64,000 nucleotides of DNA from Dyella marensis (GTDB lineage Bacteria; Pseudomonadota; Gammaproteobacteria; Xanthomonadales; Rhodanobacteraceae), in assembly GCF_900112865.1 (NCBI RefSeq), contig NZ_FONH01000005.1, forward strand, positions 237,411-301,410. Direction: 5' to 3'. Every line of letters starts with the position of its first letter. Position 1 is the first letter of the stretch. Both the position numbers and the translations under genes were made by a program. The notes under the pieces were generated by a model. That model searched no databases and was not told the origin of the DNA. It saw only the letters and a program-made list of their open reading frames with translations. This document shows, one piece after another, positions 35,452 to 43,487 of the stretch.

Positions 35452-35612
35452 AGAACCCCTTTCCCTCCGGCGACCCGCAGGTAGTCCCCGTGGGAGAGAG
35501 GGGTTGGGGTGAGGGCCCGGGCGGAGCGCAAGAGTGATGCGCACCGCTCCGTCCGCCCCTTCATCCGGCTGCCGTCACCTTCTCCCGGAGGGAGAAGGAC
35601 TTCACCTTGAAG
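35452..35612. repeat. Dispersed palindromic repeat (CCCCTCTCCC family), copy 3 with first-arm insert
   Basis: Same unit, but the opening small hairpin is split by about 23 extra bases (near 35469-35491). The three copies fill the 593-base gap between the peptidase and the AraC gene; no gene is seen in that gap. Confidence 0.8.
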
Positions 35613-35626
35613 GTTGGGGTATCAAC

Positions 35627-36526
35627 TCACGCCGCCAGCGCGTCCGCGCGCACCGCGCCGGGACTCATGCCGCTGACCCGCTTGAACAGCCGGCGGAACG
35701 CGGCCTCGCTGTTGTAGCCCATGCGTTCGCCGATCGCGGCCACCGACAGTTGGCGCTCGCGCAGCAGGCGTTCGGCCACGCTGACGCGCCACTGCGTGAC
35801 GTACTGCATCGGCGGCATGTGCATCAGCTGGGTGAAGCGCTCGGCGAAGGCGGAGCGCGACATGCACGCCAGCGCGGCCATCGCCGGCATGGTCCAGGCC
35901 TCGCCGGGCTTTTCGTGCACGGCGTGCAGCACCTTGCAGATGCGCGCATCGGTCAAGGCCGCGAACAGGCCCTGGCGTTCCGCGTTGCGGCTGGCGTAGT
36001 CGCATACGGCGAGCGCGAACAGCGTGTCGGCCAGCTTGTTGAGCAGCACCTGACGGCCGGCCTGCCGCGACTGCGACACCTGCACCATCATCGCAGCCAG
36101 CTGGCGGAACATCTCGCCGGCTTCGCCGGAACGCACGGCGAAGCAGGGCGGCAGGGCGTGGCTCAAGGGATGCCGCGCATGCGCGGGGAAGTGCAGTTCG
36201 CCGCAGATCAGGCTGGTCGCCTGGTCCTCGCCGCAGGCGGGCGCGAGCGCGCGCAGCCGGTGCGGGTCGCCGTGCGGCAGCACCACCAGGTCGCCCGCGG
36301 CCAGCTCCATCGACAGGCCGAGGGCCTTGCTCTCCATCCGGCAGGCGCCGCTGCCGACCAGGTGGAACAGGCCGCAGTGATAGCGCGGCTCTTCGAGGAA
36401 CCAGGAGCCGCAGTACTGCAGTTCGGCGACGATATCGACGCGCAGATTCGACTGCAGCAGCAAGGCTTCCAGCGCGGGCGCGACCGCGCAGGGACGGCTC
36501 GGGACGGAGCTGGGCAGGGCGGACAT
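35627..36526 (-). CDS. AraC family transcriptional regulator (cupin N-domain)
   Basis: A 299-residue regulator. The N-terminal half is an AraC-binding cupin (AAGDLVVLPHGDPHRL near residue 82); the C-terminal half holds two HTH motifs, the first in MAALACMSRSAFAERF near residue 225 and the second in IGERMGYNSEAAFRRLFKR near residue 270. The type is close to cupin_6 AraC proteins. It lies 55 bases downstream of bufC on the same strand, so it may be cotranscribed with, or regulate, the bufferin genes (inference). Confidence 0.9.
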   Translation of the reverse strand: MSALPSSVPSRPCAVAPALEALLLQSNLRVDIVAELQYCGSWFLEEPRYHCGLFHLVGSGACRMESKALGLSMELAAGDLVVLPHGDPHRLRALAPACGEDQATSLICGELHFPAHARHPLSHALPPCFAVRSGEAGEMFRQLAAMMVQVSQSRQAGRQVLLNKLADTLFALAVCDYASRNAERQGLFAALTDARICKVLHAVHEKPGEAWTMPAMAALACMSRSAFAERFTQLMHMPPMQYVTQWRVSVAERLLRERQLSVAAIGERMGYNSEAAFRRLFKRVSGMSPGAVRADALAA

Positions 36527-36581
36527 GGGGCGTTCCTTTCACGAAGGTTCGCCCAAAGCTTCGGCGCAGCCCGGCTGGCGG

Positions 36582-37367
36582 TTACGTCTCGCCGGGTTGC
36601 AGGGCGCCGATCAGGCCGGCATCGACCCAGCCGCGCAGCAGGACGGCCAGGCGGGCGACCGCCTGGCCCGGCGGCGCGTGGCCGGCGGCGATCTCGCACA
36701 GGGTGGCGAACGGTTCGCCCCGTGCGGCCGCGGCCAGCAGGGCGGATTCCATGGGTTCCAGCGCGCGGTAGCGCACGGTCAGCCCCTGGCGCCACACGAT
36801 CAGCTGCCGCGGCTGCGCGCGCCGGCGCAGGTGCGGGCGCGACGCAGCGCTGTCGGCGGCGCTGCGGAAAGCGTCCACATTGCTGTGCAAGGCCAGCCAT
36901 TGCAGGTGCTGCGGCGGCGCTAGGCGCAGACCGGCCCAGGCGTCCGGCGCGATCGCGGCCAGCGCTTCCGCGTCGATGGCCGGCTCGTCGGCGGCGTCGA
37001 AGCAGGTGGAGATCGCCCAGTCCAATTCGGCCGCCTCGGCGAAGGCAGGCCGCTCGCGCCATGGCAAGGCGTAGCGCAGGAAGGCGGCCATGCCCGCGCC
37101 GTGCCAGCGCAGGTTGTAGTGCTCCGAGGGACAGGCCTCGGCGTAACGGTCCAGCAGCGACGGAAAGCGTCGTCCGGCCAGGCTGGCGAGAGCGGGGAAT
37201 TCGCCGGCCAGCGCTTCGCGCAGGCGGGCGCGGTAGCCGTGGCGATAGATCGCGAGGCGGGTCTTCGCATCCGCGATTCCGTCGCCCACCAGTTCCGGCG
37301 GCGAGCTCGCGGCGGCAGCCATCACCGCTTGCTGCAGGCGCAGTTGCATCGACTGCAGGCTGCTCAC
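36582..37367 (-). CDS. bufC: BufC/DUF2063 partner protein of MNIO enzyme
   Basis: A 261-residue protein of the DUF2063 family, the partner that helps MNIO enzymes bind the precursor peptide. The N-terminal helical domain has RLAIYRHGYRARLREALAGEFPALASL near residue 35 and HYNLRWHGAGMAAFLR near residue 80. The C-terminal part is a winged-helix-like domain ending with VARLAVLLRGWVDAGLI. The GTG start overlaps the bufB TGA (GTGA), indicating translational coupling; an ATG at 37349 is an alternative. Confidence 0.88.
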   Translation of the reverse strand: MSSLQSMQLRLQQAVMAAAASSPPELVGDGIADAKTRLAIYRHGYRARLREALAGEFPALASLAGRRFPSLLDRYAEACPSEHYNLRWHGAGMAAFLRYALPWRERPAFAEAAELDWAISTCFDAADEPAIDAEALAAIAPDAWAGLRLAPPQHLQWLALHSNVDAFRSAADSAASRPHLRRRAQPRQLIVWRQGLTVRYRALEPMESALLAAAARGEPFATLCEIAAGHAPPGQAVARLAVLLRGWVDAGLIGALQPGET

Positions 37368-38212
37368 GCCGCGGCCCTCAGCAGCGGTTCGGCGAGCCGG
37401 CGCGCATCGTCCAGTTCGGCCACCAGTTCGCGCAAGGGCGGCATGTGGTCGTCGCGTTCGATCATGGTGGAGACGGCGCCGAAGCGCCGGACTGCGGCTT
37501 CGTACAGCGCCCACACCGGCGAGGGCACCGGCGCGTCGTGCGTATCCACCAGCAACGCCTCGCCCTGCTCGTGCCCGGCGAGGTGGAACTGCTGCACACG
37601 CTGCACCGGCACGCCATCGAGATAGCGCAGCGGATCGAAGCCGTGATTGCGCGCGCTGACGTAGACGTTGTTGATGTCCAGCAGGAGCAGGCAATCCGCG
37701 CGCTCGGCGACGGCGGCGAGGAATTCCCACTCCTCCAGCTGCGCATCGGCGAAGCGCAGATAGCTGGAGACGTTCTCCAGCAGGATGCGCCGCCGCAGCC
37801 GGTCCTGCACCTGGCGCACGCGCGCGACCACATGGTCGAGCGCCTCTTCGGTATACGGCAGCGGCATCAGGTCGTGCAGGTTCACGCCCTGCACGCCGGT
37901 CCAGCACAGGTGGTCGGAGACCCAGGCCGGCTCGATGCGCCTGGCCAATGCATCCAGCCGCGCCAGATAGCCGTCATCCAGCGGATCGGTACCGCCGATC
38001 GACAGCGACACGCCGTGCATGACCAGCGGAAAGCGCGCGCGGAAGCGCTCCAGCCATACCAGCGGCAGGCCGCCGGGGACCATGTAGTTCTCAGAGACGA
38101 TTTCCAGCCAGTCCACGCCGTGCGGGTGGTCGAGCAGTTCCTGGTAGTGCTCCACGCGCAGGCCGAGGCCGTAGCCGAGGTAGGGCGGGCGGTCGTTATC
38201 GATATGGCTCAT
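37364..38212 (-). CDS. bufB: BufB, MNIO (DUF692) multinuclear iron-dependent oxidative enzyme
   Basis: A 282-residue TIM-barrel DUF692 enzyme. Iron-ligand segments are visible: WLEIVSENYM near residue 35, LVMHGVSLSIGG near residue 62, VSDHLCWTG near residue 97, LLENVSSYL near residue 145, LLDINNVYVSARNHG near residue 180 and HLAGHEQG near residue 209. In bufferin pathways the MNIO enzyme converts cysteines of the precursor into sulfur heterocycles. Here it lies between the precursor gene and bufC, as expected. Confidence 0.93.
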   Translation of the reverse strand: MSHIDNDRPPYLGYGLGLRVEHYQELLDHPHGVDWLEIVSENYMVPGGLPLVWLERFRARFPLVMHGVSLSIGGTDPLDDGYLARLDALARRIEPAWVSDHLCWTGVQGVNLHDLMPLPYTEEALDHVVARVRQVQDRLRRRILLENVSSYLRFADAQLEEWEFLAAVAERADCLLLLDINNVYVSARNHGFDPLRYLDGVPVQRVQQFHLAGHEQGEALLVDTHDAPVPSPVWALYEAAVRRFGAVSTMIERDDHMPPLRELVAELDDARRLAEPLLRAAA

Positions 38213-38236
38213 CGCGCATTTCCTCAGAACCCATGC

Positions 38237-38339
38237 CCGGCGTAGGTTGGGGTGAGCCGCAGGCGAACCCCAACATTCGCCACCTTCATAGGTATCGCAA
38301 CGTTGGGGTTCGCCTGCGGCTCACCCCAACCTACGCCGG
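38237..38339. repeat. 38-bp perfect inverted repeat between bufA and bufB (GTAGGTTGGGGTGAGC family, copy 2)
   Basis: Arms 38237-38274 and 38302-38339 are perfect reverse complements around a 27-base loop. On the minus strand the hairpin starts 14 bases after the bufA stop and ends 24 bases before the bufB start. It belongs to the same family as the 472-558 repeat. Confidence 0.9.
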
Positions 38340-38353
38340 TATGGGGTCAAAGA

Positions 38354-38638
38354 TCAGGCCTTGTTCTCAGCCTGCGCCTTCTCGCAATCCGCCTGGCTCT
38401 TCTGCATGGTGAAGCCCTGGCCCTTGCACGCGTTCTGGCCCTTGCAGGCATTGCTCGCCTGCTTGCAGGCGCCATGGCCCTTGCAGGCCGACGAGTTCAC
38501 GCACTTGACCGAAGCGGTCGCGCCCTGGGCCTTGTCGCCCTTGGCGTTGTCGCCGGCCATCGCGGCCGACGCCGCGGTCATGGCGAACAGGCCCGCGACC
38601 ATTGCCGCCATCGCGCCGCTCTGGAAAGTCTTCTTCAT
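38354..38638 (-). CDS. bufA: Bufferin-type Cys-rich RiPP precursor
   Basis: A 94-residue exported peptide. Residues 1-28 are a signal peptide (MAAMVAGLFAMTAASAAMA). The mature part has six cysteines, five of them in spaced C-K-G or C-K-x patterns (SACKGHGACKQ, NACKGQNACKGQGF) and one near the C-terminus (ADCEKA). This matches bufferin precursors, which after MNIO modification bind copper in the periplasm. The pattern resembles the BufA2 subtype; that subtype call is tentative. No other short Cys-rich gene is near. Confidence 0.88.
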   Translation of the reverse strand: MKKTFQSGAMAAMVAGLFAMTAASAAMAGDNAKGDKAQGATASVKCVNSSACKGHGACKQASNACKGQNACKGQGFTMQKSQADCEKAQAENKA

Positions 38639-38909
38639 GGCTATGCCCTCGAAAGTTTGGATGCCGCACCCGCGGCGGAGGCGTCCAGTCCGTGCGCCGG
38701 TGGCGCGGCTCGGTCTCGACGCCGGGCATTCTGCGCGGGGCGGGAGAGGGCGACTGTGACTTGGTGTCCGTGGTTCATGCCCGATCGTCCGCTCGCGCGG
38801 CCCCTGACCGATGCCGGACCGCGGGCAAGAAAGCGCGGACGCCGGAGCATGGCGGGGAGCGCAGGCGCGATCGAAGATGCCGCCCACTTTCCTCGACGGG
38901 ATCATCACG

Positions 38910-39371
38910 ATGCGCGCCTTCATCGCTACCCAGGCCACGCGCCTGCTCGACCTGCTGCATGCCGGCCGCTGGCTCGGTCCCCTGGTCATGCGCCTGGGCT
39001 TCGGTTACTTCTGGCTGGAGACGGGCATCGCCAAAGTGCAGCACGTCGAGGGTTTCGCCGAACGCTTCGCCGCATGGAATATTCCGTTCCCGCTGTTGAG
39101 CGCGACGGTGTCGGCCTGGACCGACCTGGTCGGCGGCGCCCTGCTGATGCTCGGGCTGTTCACGCGGCTGATCAGCGTGCCGATGCTGATCAACATGGTG
39201 GTCGCGCTGGCGCTGGTGGTGTCGCGCGACATCTCGGGCCTGGACGAATACGTCGAGAGCTCCGAGCTCACTTACATCCTGATCCTGTTCTGGCTGCTGC
39301 TGGCCGGACCCGGCAAGCTCAGCCTGGACACACTGCTGGCGCGCTGGCTGGGCATCCGCACGCACGACTGA
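38910..39371 (+). CDS. DoxX family membrane protein (BufD-like)
   Basis: A 153-residue protein with four membrane helices (about residues 20-38, 58-80, 88-105 and 112-132) and the DoxX pattern LVMRLGFGYFWLETGIAKVQH and WTDLVGGALLMLGLFTRL. DoxX proteins accompany many bufferin operons. Here it is divergent from bufA, separated by 271 bases, so a shared regulatory region is likely. A longer start at 38878 is possible; the chosen ATG gives the family-like N-terminus. Confidence 0.88.
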   Translation: MRAFIATQATRLLDLLHAGRWLGPLVMRLGFGYFWLETGIAKVQHVEGFAERFAAWNIPFPLLSATVSAWTDLVGGALLMLGLFTRLISVPMLINMVVALALVVSRDISGLDEYVESSELTYILILFWLLLAGPGKLSLDTLLARWLGIRTHD

Positions 39372-39375
39372 AACG

Positions 39376-39401
39376 AGCGAGGCGCGGCAGATGCCGCGCC
39401 T
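39376..39401. terminator. Bidirectional terminator
   Basis: An 11-bp perfect stem (39376-39386 with 39391-39401) with AGAT loop, followed by TCATTT on the plus strand. It separates the convergent DoxX and gshA genes. Confidence 0.75.
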
Positions 39402-39415
39402 CGTCATTTGAACCA

Positions 39416-40783
39416 TCAGTAGGCGAACTCGCGGAACACCGGATCCACGCTGCCGTTCCATGCGCCGTTGAACAGTTCGAGCTTGCGCTCGGCGGGCGTC
39501 TGGTTGGCTTCGACGATTTCCAGCAGCGGTTCCAGGAAGATGCTCTCGTCCGCGCCGTTGCCGTTGAGCCGGGCGCGGCGCTTGAGGCCATGCGCGGCGA
39601 TCTTCAGCGTCTCGGCCGCCAGCTCGCGCACCGCATGGCCGCGGAACGGCAGCTTCAGGGCATGCTTGGGCACGCCGTCGCGCAGCGCGTGGCGTTCCTC
39701 GCGGCTGAAATCCTTGACCAGGTCCCAGGCCGCGCCCAGCGCATCGTCGTCGTACAGCAGGCCGACCCACAGCGCCGGCAGCGCGCACAACCGGTTCCAC
39801 GGGCCGCCGTCGGCGCCGCGCATTTCCAGGTACTGCTTCAGGCGCACTTCCGGGAAGGCGGTGGTGAGGTGGTCGGCCCAGTCCTTCATGGTGGCGCGCA
39901 CGCCGGGCAGGTCGGGCAGCTCGCCGCGCAGGAAGCGCTTGAAGTCCCGGCCGGCCAGGTCGATGTAGCGGCCGTCCTGGTAGCTGAAGTACATCGGCAC
40001 GTCGAGGATGTAATCGACATAGCGCTCGTAGCCGAAGCCGTCCTGGAACACGAAGTCCAGCATGCCGGTGCGATGCGGGTCGGTATCCGTCCACACCTGC
40101 GAGCGGAACGACTGGTAGCCGTTCGGACGGCCGTCGGTGAACGGCGAATCGGCGAACAGCGCGGTGGCGATCGGCTGCAGCGCGAGGCTGGTGCGGAACT
40201 TGCGCACCATGTCCGCCTCGGTTTCGAAGTCGAGGTTGACCTGCACGGTGCAGGTGCGCGTCATCATGTCCAGGCCGAGCGAGCCGACCTTGGGCATGTA
40301 CTCGCGCATGATCTTGTAGCGGCCCTTGGGCATCCATGGCATCTCGTCGCGGCGCCACTTCGGCTGGAAGCCCATGCCGAGGAAGCCGATGCCGAGGTCG
40401 TCGGCGATCGAGCGCACTTCCTTCAGGTGCGAGTTCACCTCGCGGCAGGTCTCGTGGATGTTTTCCAGCGGCGCGCCGGACAGTTCCAGCTGGCCGGCCG
40501 GTTCCAGGGTGACCGAGGCCTTGTCGCGCGACAGCGCCACGGGGATGTCGCCTTCGCGGGCGATGTCCCAGCCGTAGCGTTCGGCCAGGCGCTCGAGCAG
40601 GACGCGGATGCCGCGCTCGCCTTCGAAGGTGGGCGGGCGCAGGTCATCCGTGAGGAAGCCGAATTTCTCGTGCTCGGTGCCGATGCGCCAGGCTTCGCGC
40701 GGCTTCTCGCCGGCGGCGAGGTAGTCGACCAACTGCTGGCGGTCGCCTATGGGCGTGCTCTTGACGGCACTGGGTATGGACAC
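39416..40783 (-). CDS. gshA: Glutamate-cysteine ligase
   Basis: A 455-residue glutamate-cysteine ligase of the plant/alphaproteobacterial-like class, first step of glutathione synthesis in the cytoplasm. Characteristic segments are RIGTEHEKFGF near residue 33, VTLEPAGQLELSG near residue 91, MTRTCTVQVNLDF near residue 175 and QYLEMRGADGGPWNRL near residue 315. The start MSIPSAVKST is followed by the expected helix. Its proximity to the copper-related bufferin genes is suggestive but not conserved knowledge. Confidence 0.94.
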   Translation of the reverse strand: MSIPSAVKSTPIGDRQQLVDYLAAGEKPREAWRIGTEHEKFGFLTDDLRPPTFEGERGIRVLLERLAERYGWDIAREGDIPVALSRDKASVTLEPAGQLELSGAPLENIHETCREVNSHLKEVRSIADDLGIGFLGMGFQPKWRRDEMPWMPKGRYKIMREYMPKVGSLGLDMMTRTCTVQVNLDFETEADMVRKFRTSLALQPIATALFADSPFTDGRPNGYQSFRSQVWTDTDPHRTGMLDFVFQDGFGYERYVDYILDVPMYFSYQDGRYIDLAGRDFKRFLRGELPDLPGVRATMKDWADHLTTAFPEVRLKQYLEMRGADGGPWNRLCALPALWVGLLYDDDALGAAWDLVKDFSREERHALRDGVPKHALKLPFRGHAVRELAAETLKIAAHGLKRRARLNGNGADESIFLEPLLEIVEANQTPAERKLELFNGAWNGSVDPVFREFAY

Positions 40784-40855
40784 GGTCGGCTCCTTCGCGG
40801 GAATCGCAGGACTGTGGGGGCGCTAGGGGTATTTTCAAAGTGCCGTGTGACGAAA

Positions 40856-41025
40856 GCCCCTCTCCCTCCGGGAGAGGGGTTGGGGTGAGGGTACGGGCGG
40901 AGCGAGGCGCCCCACTTCGTCCGTACCCTCATCCGCCTGCCGGCACCTTCCTCGCTCCTCAAGGCCGGGCACATCCCTGTGCCCTCCCCGCGTGCTCCCG
41001 AAGGGAGAAGGATTGCACGTTGAAG
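40856..41025. repeat. Dispersed palindromic repeat (CCCCTCTCCC family), copy 4 with 45-base insert
   Basis: Same unit as the 35-kb copies, including the 45-base insert at 40951-40995, which differs from the insert of copy 1 by one base. It lies between gshA and the histidine kinase stop. Confidence 0.85.
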
Positions 41026-41032
41026 ACTGAGC

Positions 41033-42370
41033 TTAACTGCCCGGGGTCGGCCGGCCGGCATCCGCGGCGCGAGCCGGAAAGTCGATGCGCATCCTCGCGC
41101 CGCGCCCGCAGCGGCCGTCCAGGATGCTGAAGCTGGCGCCGTGCGCGCGGGCGGATTCTTCCACGATGGCCAGGCCCAGGCCGCAGCTGTCGCCGTCGCT
41201 GTTGGCGCCGCGGTAGAAGCGTTCCTTCACCTTCTCGCGCTCGGCCGGCGCGATGCCGCTGCCGGTGTCGTCCACTTCGAGGAAGGGCCGGCCGCCCTCC
41301 ACGCCGCAGCGCAGCGTGATGTGGCCGCCGGCGGGCGTATGGCGGATGGCGTTGTCGACCAGGTTCAGCAGCAGCTCGTGCAGCACCCAGAACACGCCGG
41401 CGACCCGCGCCGGCTGGCAGTCGGCACCCAGGTCGATGTCGTGCGCCAGCGCCCGGTCCAGCGAGGCGCTGACCACCTGGGTGATCAGCTTGGGCAGGTC
41501 CACCGGCAGGAAGCGGCTGGAGCCGTGCGCCGACGGCTCGGCGCGGGCCAGCGCCAGCAGCTGGTTGGCGGTGTGCGCCAGGCGGTCGATGCCGCCGTGC
41601 AGCAGCGCGATGCGCTCGTGTAGCGGCGTGCCGGCGGTATCGCGCGCCAGCACTTCCAGCTGCGCCTTCACCCCGGTCAGCGGCGTGCGCAGCTGGTGCG
41701 CGGCGTTGGCGAGGAAATGCTGCTGCGACAGCGCGGAATCGCGTACCGTGGCCAGCAGCGCATTGAGCGATTCCACCAGCGGCAGCACTTCGCCGGGCAC
41801 GTTGTCGGTCGGCAGCGGGGTGAGGTTGTGCGAGGGGCGGTCGGCGATCTGGTCGCGCAGGCGCTGCAGCGGGCGCAGCGCCACGCTGATGCCGAGCAGG
41901 GCGATGCCGAACACCAGCAGCATCTGGATGCTGTCGTTGACGCCGAAGGACAGGTCCATGCGCTGTACCGCCTGGTCCCGGCGGTGCGGCGTTTCGCCGA
42001 CGGTGATCACCAGCGGCTCGCCGCCTTCCACCACGCGGTAGCTCAGCAGGCGTAGCCGCAGGCCCTGGTAGGTGGCATCGGCATAGGCGAATTCGTCGTT
42101 CTGCTCCGCCGGCACGATCGGCAGGTCTTCCGAGCCGGCATAGGTGCTGCCCTGCTCGTTGCTGACACGGTAGAAGAAGCGCTCCTGCGGCAGCGCGCGC
42201 AGCGGCGGCGGCGGATGGTCCGGCAGCATGATGTCGAACTGCCCGCCGGGCTGGCGGTGGATCTGCGCGGCGATTGCCAGCACCGCGCGCGACAGCGAGC
42301 GATCGAACGAGGCGTAGATCGGCGTGACGATGGAGTGATGGTCGACCACCACGCCGATCACCAGCATCAC
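41033..42370 (-). CDS. Sensor histidine kinase, OmpR-partner type
   Basis: A 445-residue inner-membrane kinase from the GTG used here. One clear membrane helix lies near residues 148-165; the other, at the N-terminus, is truncated by this start. The H-box is FLANAAHQLRTPLTGV near residue 220, N-box LLNLVDNAIRHTP near residue 333, G boxes DTGSGIAP and CGLGLAIVEE. In frame upstream, codons to about 42430 read LPRRPSVRRRLLGYLLAPLA, which would complete the first helix, but only a CTG (42430) or ATC codon is available as start. It follows the response regulator gene closely. Confidence 0.87.
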   Translation of the reverse strand: MMLVIGVVVDHHSIVTPIYASFDRSLSRAVLAIAAQIHRQPGGQFDIMLPDHPPPPLRALPQERFFYRVSNEQGSTYAGSEDLPIVPAEQNDEFAYADATYQGLRLRLLSYRVVEGGEPLVITVGETPHRRDQAVQRMDLSFGVNDSIQMLLVFGIALLGISVALRPLQRLRDQIADRPSHNLTPLPTDNVPGEVLPLVESLNALLATVRDSALSQQHFLANAAHQLRTPLTGVKAQLEVLARDTAGTPLHERIALLHGGIDRLAHTANQLLALARAEPSAHGSSRFLPVDLPKLITQVVSASLDRALAHDIDLGADCQPARVAGVFWVLHELLLNLVDNAIRHTPAGGHITLRCGVEGGRPFLEVDDTGSGIAPAEREKVKERFYRGANSDGDSCGLGLAIVEESARAHGASFSILDGRCGRGARMRIDFPARAADAGRPTPGS

Positions 42371-42434
42371 CGCCAGCGGAGCCAGCAGATAGCCCAGCAG
42401 GCGGCGTCGGACGCTGGGGCGCCGCGGCAGGATG

Positions 42435-43100
42435 TCAGCCGTCCTCGAGCCGGTAGCCGAGGCCGCGGATGCCGCGGATCGAGGCCGAATCGCCCAGTTT
42501 GCTGCGCAGGCGCGACACGTGCACCTCGATGGCGTTGCCGGAGATGTCCTCGCTCCAGCCGGCGATGGCCTGGGTCAGGCGCTCCTTGCTCACCACCTTG
42601 CCGCTGTGATGGGCCAGGCATTCGAGGATGGACCATTCGCGCCGGGTCAGTTCCAGCGCCTCGCCGGTGGCGTTGATCGCGCGGCGGCCGGCCAGGTCGA
42701 TGCGCAGGCGGCCCACGGTGAGCTCATTGGCGCTGGCGGCGCTGGCGCGGCGGATCAGGGCGCGGCAGCGCGCGGCCAGTTCCGGCAGGGCGAACGGCTT
42801 CACCAGATAGTCGTCGGCGCCCAGATCCAGCGTGCTGACGCGGTCGTCCAGGCCGTCGCGCGCGGTGACGATCAGCAGCGGCAGGCCCTGGCCGGAGCGA
42901 CGCAGGCGGCGCACCAGGCTCAGGCCGTCCTCGCCGGGCAGGCCCAGGTCGATGATGGCCAGGTCGTAATGGGCGCTGTCCATCATCCCGGAGACCGGCT
43001 CGGCCGTGCCGACATGGTCGACCACGTACCCCTCGCCGGTGAGGCCGCGGACAATGCCATCGGCCACCAGCGGATCGTCTTCGACTAGCAGTATGCGCAT
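42435..43100 (-). CDS. OmpR/PhoB-family response regulator
   Basis: A 221-residue regulator. Receiver domain: EDD at residues 7-9, phosphoacceptor Asp in AIIDLGLPGEDG at about residue 51, Thr in LIVTARD and Lys in DYLVKPFALP. C-terminal winged-helix DNA-binding domain with LTRREWSILECLAHHSGKVVS and NAIEVHVSRLRSKLG patterns. Very similar in type to QseB/PmrA-like regulators. It is upstream of, and partnered with, the kinase gene. Confidence 0.94.
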   Translation of the reverse strand: MRILLVEDDPLVADGIVRGLTGEGYVVDHVGTAEPVSGMMDSAHYDLAIIDLGLPGEDGLSLVRRLRRSGQGLPLLIVTARDGLDDRVSTLDLGADDYLVKPFALPELAARCRALIRRASAASANELTVGRLRIDLAGRRAINATGEALELTRREWSILECLAHHSGKVVSKERLTQAIAGWSEDISGNAIEVHVSRLRSKLGDSASIRGIRGLGYRLEDG

Positions 43101-43487
43101 ACAGGCCACGGTGAAAGGAATGCCGGGCATGCTAGCAAACCCGTGCCGCGGCGAGACAGCGGGTCGGGCTAAGAAAAAACTAAGGCAGGCGCGCCGGCTC
43201 GCGGCCGATCCGAGGCGAGCCGTGCCTTATCACGTTTTTTCATCGGCAAAAGCGATTTCCACTCATAAAGCGACAAAAAGAATTTGAATCGGAGATTTAT
43301 TCAGTGGGATTACGGTAATTCCGATTAATACGGGATGGGGTCCGAATATCTGGCCCATGGCGCGCCATGCCTTGCGGTGCGACGCAGAATGATCGCCACG
43401 GAGATGAATTCCCGTTGGGGAAGCTCCGTGTCAGGCCATTTCCAAGCGAAGGCCTGATCGGCTCATCAATAAAGGCGAGGGTTTGCC
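43101..43487 (+). other. AT-richer intergenic region upstream of the FAD oxidase
   Basis: 387 bases without a gene, between the divergent response regulator and oxidase starts. From about 43225 to 43340 the sequence is clearly poorer in GC than the surroundings, with TTTTTT, AAAAAG and TTTATT tracts. No ORF is credible. An interrupted palindrome (listed separately) lies inside. Confidence 0.6.
43306..43322. promoter_or_regulatory. Candidate operator before the FAD oxidase
   Basis: GGGATTACGGTAATTCC is a near-perfect palindrome centred on one G (ATTAC-G-GTAAT). It lies about 165 bases before the oxidase start in an AT-rich patch. The regulator is not known. Confidence 0.4.

Noticed and set aside
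35060..35612. Possible CRISPR array (three repeats in a row)
   Set aside because: Units are about 130-177 bases, palindromic in blocks, unevenly spaced by about 40 bases, present elsewhere singly, and no cas gene is near.
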